Assembly: GCA_030998225.1 (NCBI GenBank)
Contig: JAPYXD010000704.1
Coordinates: 14,508,001-14,572,000 of the forward strand
DNA length: 64,000 bases
DNA from: Diplolepis rosae
Lineage: Eukaryota > Arthropoda > Insecta > Hymenoptera > Diplolepididae
Reading direction: 5' to 3'
The position numbers and the translations under genes were made by a program. Shown piece after piece: positions 57,296 to 64,000 of this stretch (within the stretch, counting starts at the first letter, position 1; the number at the start of each line of letters is the position of its first letter). The notes under the pieces were generated by a model, which had not been told where the DNA came from, searched no databases, and worked only from the letters and a program-made list of their open reading frames with translations.

Positions 57296-60200
57296 AAATC
57301 ACTAAGAACGTCGATGTAACATTTTTAACAATCAATTGGATTACAATTTTTGAAAAATATATTTGTTTTATCATATATGAACATTTTTGTAATTTTGTGA
57401 AATAGTTCTACTTACCTGATATGTGATCAAGTTTTTCTGGGATAGTAACTATTTCCCATTAGGATATGTACTGAGCAATATGATTAAAGATTTCTCAAGT
57501 TCTGATAGATTATTTTTTCTTAACCAACCTCATTAAGAGGAATAGTCGACTCGTTGAATTTTGAATGGCATAAAAATTTCATATTAAAATAAATAATAGT
57601 GAAATATAAAATGTAGTATAAATAAATAGCAACACTTTACCAAATTTTTTTCTTGTTTACATTACTTATCATGTATGATATCTTTTCTTTAGTAGTGAAC
57701 GTCTTATCTTTCCCTTCGAATTGTTAATTTCAACAGCAAACATCAGTTACTAACTTTCCAAATCCAGAATAAAAAGACCTCCGTAGAAAATTTAATTATC
57801 AAACCTAGACAAACATTAAAAGTATATAAAAGTCAGAAATATAAATCACAATATATTCTCAAAATAATACATAATAGAAAGTATTTCTAAAGAACATGAG
57901 AGAGCGACAAAAATCACAGAATATTAAATTCGAAATATTACGGCCACAGTTATTGATATAAAGAAGTTTATCTTAGTTTACATTGATAAGGTTTACTGCT
58001 AAAGGAATATTCTACGAATAAATAAAATCCTCACTAAATAAATTTCAATTATTGTATGGATATGCAAAGTGTTTCATCATAAAATTAAAATTCATTACGC
58101 CGGATATTCGATTTTTTTTTTTTTTTTTTTTTTGAATTGAACAAATAAAGATATACGTTTAGATCAGTTTAGATACAATTTTTGAAAAGCAAATTAAGTA
58201 GCTCTGCTCTATTGGCATATGGAACAGAATTCTACACTACCTACTGATGCTTAATTTAAGGTTACAATGTGTAGATAATATATCAGCACAGCTATAAAAA
58301 AATAAGATTCAAGCTCAACCATTCAGTCATTATTCTTACTAATGATTCAAAATTTGAAAGTGAACTGTGCTATTAATGAAGAAGAAAGCTGGCTTAAGGC
58401 ATTATAAACACAAACGCAATTTTCTTTATGTACCTGCAGTTTTAGACGTTCATTGAACGATAAAAAAACTTTTCTTTCAAAAAGAAAATTTTCATTATAT
58501 CCATGTTAAGGTCCCCTTAAGTATTCAATCTGTCCTTAAATATACGCTAATTTTTAATTTACTGGGGCAATAAACGATCATTTTATTTAAAAAATATATA
58601 TTTTGCATTGTTTAATGAACGTTCGGAACTGTAAGTATCTCCTTTTTTTGGATTTGCTAAAACTTGGACTATATGTTCATTGGAATATTATCTACACATT
58701 TCTATATTAAGAAGAAAAATGATCTGCTCTGAGAGAAGGTATTTGCTATCAAAATTGGTTTCTCACAAAGGTAAGGCCTATCCCAAGGTTACAGAAAAAT
58801 GGCATATTTAACTCTAGCTCCTAAACTTTTCTTACCATATAAAAACAGAAACTAACGATAATTTCTTCAATCAAGCTTATATATTTTTCATGGCAAATAA
58901 TAATAATAATAAATAAAGCGCAGTTTGTATTAACCCTCAAGTTTTAATAATACAGGTACATTTGATGAAACAATTGACTTTCGGGTTCATTAATGATTTT
59001 TATTGATTATAGATATATTTTATATTATAATATGATATATATTGATAGTTACTGATAATGACTTCATCATTAATGGACCTGAAGCCAATGTTTTCAACAA
59101 ACGTACCAGTATTATTAATAATTACATCATAGGCATCCCTTCAATGATTTATTACCTAAAATACAAATTAACTTTGAGTTGAGATCATTTGAAGTAAATC
59201 TCACCGATTTTATCTTCCTTTGTTTACCCATTGTTTCATTACTGTTGAAATGTATGTCATAATTAACTTCTTTCTTTCTTGCTAGAAGAATCTTATTATA
59301 AAGTCTCATATCTATTTTATTATTAATCATTATCGTCTGGATTTTTCATGTATACTTTAGTGGAATATCAACAAACTCTTATATGAATGTCTTGTTGCAA
59401 ATAAACCTATAAAGGAACAAAAAACATATATATTTATAAATCGAACATTTTTTTATATCGTAAATTTGTTGTATACATTTTTAAGTTTTATAGTAATACT
59501 CGTTCAATTTTAATATTCATTATTTTACTTTTAAATGAAATAATACCTTAAATATTGGAAATATTAATTCATTTGTTGTATATTTTAGGGGATAAAATAG
59601 CTTCCAAAGCTTACGTTGACTGGTAGAGTTGTTTCTGAGAACTCATCAGAAATTTAATATTACGTAAGCTCTATTTTACGAGTGTGTAGACTTTACAAGC
59701 ACAGAAAATAAAGACCAAAAGAAACTTCATATGAGTAGATGAGTCTTTACAAATGCTGGATATTATATGTTCAAACTATTAAAATTGAAGTAAATTACCA
59801 AAATTGATCAATTTTTTTCAGTATTCTTTTTTCATATTTGTTTCAGTGAAAGCTTTAATATTTTATGTAAAATTATTTCAATACATAGGTTAAATTAATT
59901 ATTAAGAACAGATAAAATATTCTATCGGATTAGTCTGAAATAATTTTAACCAAGTGTTTCAGCAAAGAAACAAACTATTGATTTTCGATGATGTTCTTAC
60001 GTTTAAACATTATGATTAAACCTTCTACATCAACAATGAAAAATCTAATATATAATTACATACATTTTATAAAGTTCTGTTATAGGAAACTACGTTTACC
60101 ATTTTTTCTTGGAAATTTAACCTAAAACCTCGTGGTTCTACTGCCGTTTTACAATAGTGCAAGAACCCTAGCCATTAATTACCAATTGTTACGAATTGAA

Positions 60201-60480
60201 ATTAGCAATGTAATACTTTAAATCAGTCATTTTTCATAAAATTTTGTATTTTCCACAATAAATACTTTAATTCTATTTGTGATTCACGTTTTTGTAACGA
60301 TAAGTCTGAATATGCCTCTACCAGCTTTTTTGATTAACGATGCCTAATCTTATTTTTGTTTTAAGTTAGGATAATTTTTAATGAAATAGGGAACATATTT
60401 TACCATTTCCTTTCTGGATTGATCATTAACGCTTTCTGAAATAAAGAAATCTGTATTCTAAAATCGTTAAAAATTAGAAA
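57296..60480. other. Long AT-rich span, nothing coding
   Basis: 3.2 kb with a (T)22 run at 58112-58133. 58965-59110 has GGGTTCATTAATGATTTTTA and AATGGACCTGAAGCCAATGT plus TTTTCAACAAACGTACC, a possible distant relative of the 50.65 kb palindrome without the ribozyme-like core. Confidence 0.45.
58112..58133. repeat. (T)22 homopolymer
   Basis: Simple run of 22 T. Confidence 0.9.
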
Positions 60481-60489
60481 TTCACGGGT

Positions 60490-61100
60490 ACCTGAAAAAG
60501 AATTTCACCCCTGGCTGGGTCGTTTTCTTCACTTCCCTCTCTTCACGATTCGTGGATGCGCAAATAAAGAAAAGTTAGTTTCTGCGCCGCGTCACCCCGC
60601 CAGAGTTCTCGTTTCCGTACGTCCTTGCTCGAGAGGATGTAGGACCCGAACGATCGTTGACGGCGCCATTGTGTAAAAAGAACTCAGCAAGAAAGGATAT
60701 AGTGAGCGCTGAGAGTCCGAATGCGCAGCGCAGTTCTTCCCTTAAGGATTCGTCCTGCTGTGATATTAAGAAGACTGTGTTACGGTAAGTTGCATTCTTC
60801 GGGAATTTCCATTAATTTGATATATAATTTCCGTTTTTTCGATGAAATAAGCTTTCGGAAGAATTGCCGGAATCCGGGTCATCGCGTCGTTTTAACTATA
60901 CATTTCACCTCTTATCATATTTTTACCGATTTCTTCAAATTTTGTGATAATACTTCGAAATTAGTGCCGTTTATGTTTTGGCTGCTTTTGGAAAAATTAC
61001 AATGCGTCGCGTTCTCGAAGTTTTTCGACGGTTTATCGCCATCTTGCCCTGAAAGCCCATAAGTCGGCCATTATTCACATCGTGTTCTAACTTGTGGCTC
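60490..61100 (+). promoter_or_regulatory. Promoter-like CpG island with plus-strand donor
   Basis: GC-rich, CpG-bearing sequence after 3 kb of AT-rich DNA. CTGTGTTACG then GTAAGT (60785-60790) is a strong plus-strand splice donor that could end a non-coding first exon. GCCAT words lie at 60665, 61038 and 61067. The 113-residue plus frame (60721-61062) crosses this donor, so is probably not a protein. Confidence 0.45.
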
Positions 61101-61259
61101 AGAACCGGCGCGGTCAGAATATTAGATTTTACCATTCGGCTCAATATTCTTGTGTGCTTTTTTCATTTTCTGTTAAAAAAAAAAAAAAACTTTATTTCCT
61201 GATTTAAGATGCCACGTGGTTATTTACGATTTTTAATTTTTCAAACGTGGCGTTGATTC

Positions 61260-61665
61260 AAAGTGAGTAAAAGTTTATTGTATTTTCACCATGGCATGCA
61301 TATTCTGGGGAATTTTTGACTAGTGAAAGCCGAAATAGTTTCAAATTGTTTTATTTTTCCATGATATTTGTGGTCATGCGCATGAATTTCGGGTAGGGCT
61401 TTCTCCCTACGGTTTCCCACGATCATGGCGGAGTTTATTCGTCCTTTTTGTGGAGTGCGCATGCTCCTGACTTTTCTTTTTATCCTCTTCTGGTGAAGCC
61501 TGCGCTGTATTGGGGTGTGGGGCAAAGGGGCTTTGCGCTGCGCCATTGTTGAAAAGGGAAGCGCTTGATGCGCTCGTCGAGCACCGACGCTCACGAAATT
61601 TTCCACAATTCACCGACTATTGCTGTGATATTAGACTTCTTTTTTACCCAAAGCTAGGTAAGTGA
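61260..61665 (+). promoter_or_regulatory. Second promoter-like island with plus-strand donor
   Basis: GC-richer segment ending AAAGCTAG then GTAAGT (61658-61663). TGCTGTGATATTA at 61621-61633 repeats a word found at 60757-60769, each about 30 bases before its donor. ATGGC/GCCAT words lie at 61425 and 61542, and TGCGCATG words at 61376 and 61455. The minus-strand 106-residue frame has no family. Confidence 0.4.
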
Positions 61666-62390
61666 ACGTTATGCACAACAGCCTTTCAAAAATAACGCGA
61701 GTTCCATATATTTCTAAAAAGAACGTTGTACGGTCACGTTATGCGAATGGGCGGATCACATTGTAAAGCTTTAAAAAAAACTACGATTCCAAGGGATTTT
61801 ATTAAATTCTGCATTCGAATTTTTTTATTTTTGTCGACTTTGTTTTTTATGCATATATATAAAGTTATGTTTGTTTTCGGATCACCATAATATAATTTTC
61901 ATTATTTTCCTTTTGAGTGTTTCGTCATCAGGCCATTTTGTTCGGGAGCGACACAGTTAACGGCCATATTGGGATTGTGCTTCGTCTAGATATTTCCAGG
62001 GACGGTGCTGGAAAATCGTTATCAGGGAAAGGGTACAAAATTTAGCGTTTGTTTTTATTTTACAAGACTCATAAGGCGTGATGTAATTTCTGCAAAAGAT
62101 AATACAGATTATGCAATGCTGCGTAGGCATATCGAAGTCTGTTCAACTTTACGACTATTTTATTTTGCACATGCGCAATTTCTCTTATTAGACGATCGAT
62201 GCCGGCACAACGCGCATGTGGTGATGTTCAAAATTGATTTTAGTTTAATCTGTCTGGGGAAGTGGAATTGCGTTTCCATGGCATTTCTCCATAAATCAAT
62301 AACTGATGTACAAAATTTCTTGTACGTGACTCATTTCAGTCTGATTGTCCTATGTCGTTTCAGATTTGATTAAAGATAGATGATTAAATT
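61666..62390. other. Mixed AT-rich and CpG-bearing DNA
   Basis: GCCATTTTG (61932) and GCCATATTG (61963) and an ACGCGCATGTGG word occur here. A 122-residue plus frame (62005-62373) shows no domain and has the hydrophobic/Cys mix of a chance frame. Confidence 0.35.
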
Positions 62391-63540
62391 TAATATCCTT
62401 TATCACGTGGAAGTATTTTTTTTCTGAATTGTTACGGAAGTATGTAATTGCAGATTATCTCATTTCTTTTCTCAATGAAAGGCTAAATTGATTACGTTCG
62501 TAATGTTATTCTATATACTCATTATCATGTATTAACCCTATTTATTTTTATCTCTTACATTTAGCAAATATTGACTAGTTTTTTTGCTTTACGTACGATT
62601 TTTTCTTAATTGGTATAATTATTAAGACAATAAAAATTTTTACTGTTATTTCTAGATGTTTTTGAATTATTTCTTGTAAATATATATAGTTAAGACATTC
62701 TTGTTACTTCACTACATTTGTGTTGACAAAGTATTTTGGTTTTAATTTTCTAAACATTTATTCAGCATTAACAACTTGTAAGATATATGCAGTGAATTAT
62801 AATAGCTTTTTTAAATTAAGAATAACGTTTTCCATTATTATCAAACTTTTGACTTTTGAAATATTAAATAAATATCTCACTATATAATGCTTCTGGGAGT
62901 TTAGGATAGTAGTTTTTCAAAATATCGTGTTTTTGTGATATTGATTTTTTTTTTACTTTGCCGAAACTGAGTCCCTCGTCCATGTTTGACAGTAAAATAG
63001 CAATTGCAAGTGTTCATTTGCTGCATGCGCTATTTTATTGATCGCACATGTATGCAGTTCCGACAGAGTCGAGTGACAAAAAAGCAATTTCATGAAAATA
63101 ATACTTGGAAAAGCATCTATTCAAATGAATTAACTCAAGTAAAGCGGTTTTGATTAATTTTATTCAGAAGCATTTGAATGATTAATTTCATTTCAAATTA
63201 TCTTTATCATTATAAATAATCTTTTTCAAATTTACTTATCCAACTTTCTATTTGATTATAAATTTTTTTTAAATAGGTTTTAGGGATCTTAACATATTTA
63301 TCTATTTTTGAAGATTTATTATTCAGTTAAACTCACATATGAATTTGGGTTCCAATTAAAAGAAACCGCGTTTCCAGTTCTCTTAATACTTTTTTAGCGC
63401 TTGATTAAAATTCAATAATTTGCTTTCTCCTATTGATAATTTCACTTCAAATTTCCTTTTTTAATTATTGTTTTTAAGATTTATTTTTGTTTTTCATAAT
63501 TTGTAGAGAAAAAAAGGTTCAAATGAATAGCTTTATTACT
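62391..63540. other. AT-rich DNA, nothing recognised
   Basis: No feature is supported. Confidence 0.5.
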
Positions 63541-64000
63541 AGCAAGATTATAAAACAAAAGTAAGCGAGGATTGGTCTTGATAAAAAGGCTCGATCTTTA
63601 AAATTCGATCGAGCGATGGACCGGGCGAGGTCAAAGCTAGGTTCGCCCCTGTACTCCAGGGCAATGAATATGTTGCGCATCTGCGGTGCGCAGCCTCGGT
63701 GGAAGCGCATGCGCAATGATGTGCGTTCTCCCGCATCATCCCCACTATTTCTACCATTACCGTTAGAACACGCACAAAGGGAAAGGCCACACCGTCCCGA
63801 ACGACGCGCTTGCATCACAGCCATTTTGGAAGCTTCGACGCTTAGTGGCGGAGCTTTCGTCCGTCTGCGGAGTTCGGGTGCAGACTGTAACGCGAAGTCG
63901 TCAGAAACGCGTTTAAAATTTATTTACCTTTGATAGTGATCGTATATGTAACTCGGCTCCAATGTTCACATTAATCATAATACGAAGGTAGCACCCGAAA
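63541..64000. promoter_or_regulatory. CpG-rich promoter-like island at the right edge
   Basis: GC-rich sequence with GCGCATGCGC (63705-63714), a perfect NRF1/Ewg palindrome, and GCCATTTTGG (63820). Frames of 80-105 residues on both strands, none with a domain. A minus-strand donor-like CAAAG then GTAAAT lies at about 63929. A likely housekeeping-type promoter, direction uncertain. Confidence 0.45.

Noticed and set aside
63519..63933. Gene at the right edge from 80-105-residue frames
   Set aside because: Open on both strands with no motif; CpG island composition explains it, although a UTR exon remains possible.

Overview
The window is AT-rich insect nuclear DNA, almost all of it non-coding. 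The only confidently recognised protein-coding sequence is on the minus strand near 13.1-13.5 kb. Two spliced exons there encode the first 101 residues of a BTB/POZ transcription factor of the tramtrack/bric-a-brac group, most like Pipsqueak (psq). The insect assignment rests on this BTB type, a mariner transposase remnant, an arthropod-type Mutator transposase remnant, and the repeat styles present. A large, repeat-rich genome, possibly hymenopteran, is plausible but unproven.

Layout. 1-13 kb: AT-rich DNA left of (downstream of) the BTB exons, with palindromic MITEs, a dead mariner at 1.6-2.7 kb and a few GC-richer GA islands; no further psq exon was recognised. 13-16 kb: the two BTB exons and a possible upstream untranslated exon. 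16-33 kb: dense repeats, including a 3.1 kb inverted-repeat composite with GC-rich hairpin words, a hAT MITE with perfect 8-bp duplications, several TA-flanked hairpin MITEs and tRNA-like SINE copies. 34-38 kb: a polypurine (GAGA) island, a SINE inside a palindromic element, and one palindromic MITE inserted in the arm of another. 39-44 kb: a 1.2 kb palindromic element and a decayed 1.7 kb Mutator-like element. 44-50 kb: GA-rich and GC-rich islands, ending in a CpG-rich promoter-like block with a CTCF-like and a YY1/Pho-like site. 50-57 kb: more nested TTAA palindromes and a 1.55 kb inverted-repeat element. 57-60.5 kb: AT-rich DNA with little recognisable content. 60.5-64 kb: CpG-bearing promoter-like islands with repeated GCCAT (YY1/Pho) words, an NRF1/Ewg palindrome and two plus-strand splice-donor-like sites.

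The simplest reading is that much of the window is 5' intronic or upstream DNA of a psq-like gene transcribed leftwards, with alternative promoter and UTR exons in the GC-rich islands and the rest of the protein beyond the left edge. Psq and GAF bind GAGAG and Pho binds GCCAT, so the GA tracts and GCCAT cluster could be regulatory, but that is inference.

The best candidate for something new is a recurrent structured motif found in repeats at 5.2, 16.7, 36.5, 39.8 and 50.8 kb. It has a hammerhead-ribozyme-like core (CTGATGA, stem II, GAAAC), compensatory changes in stem II between copies, and one extra nucleotide before stem II in every copy. A SINE family whose copies keep both ends but have different internal deletions is the second.
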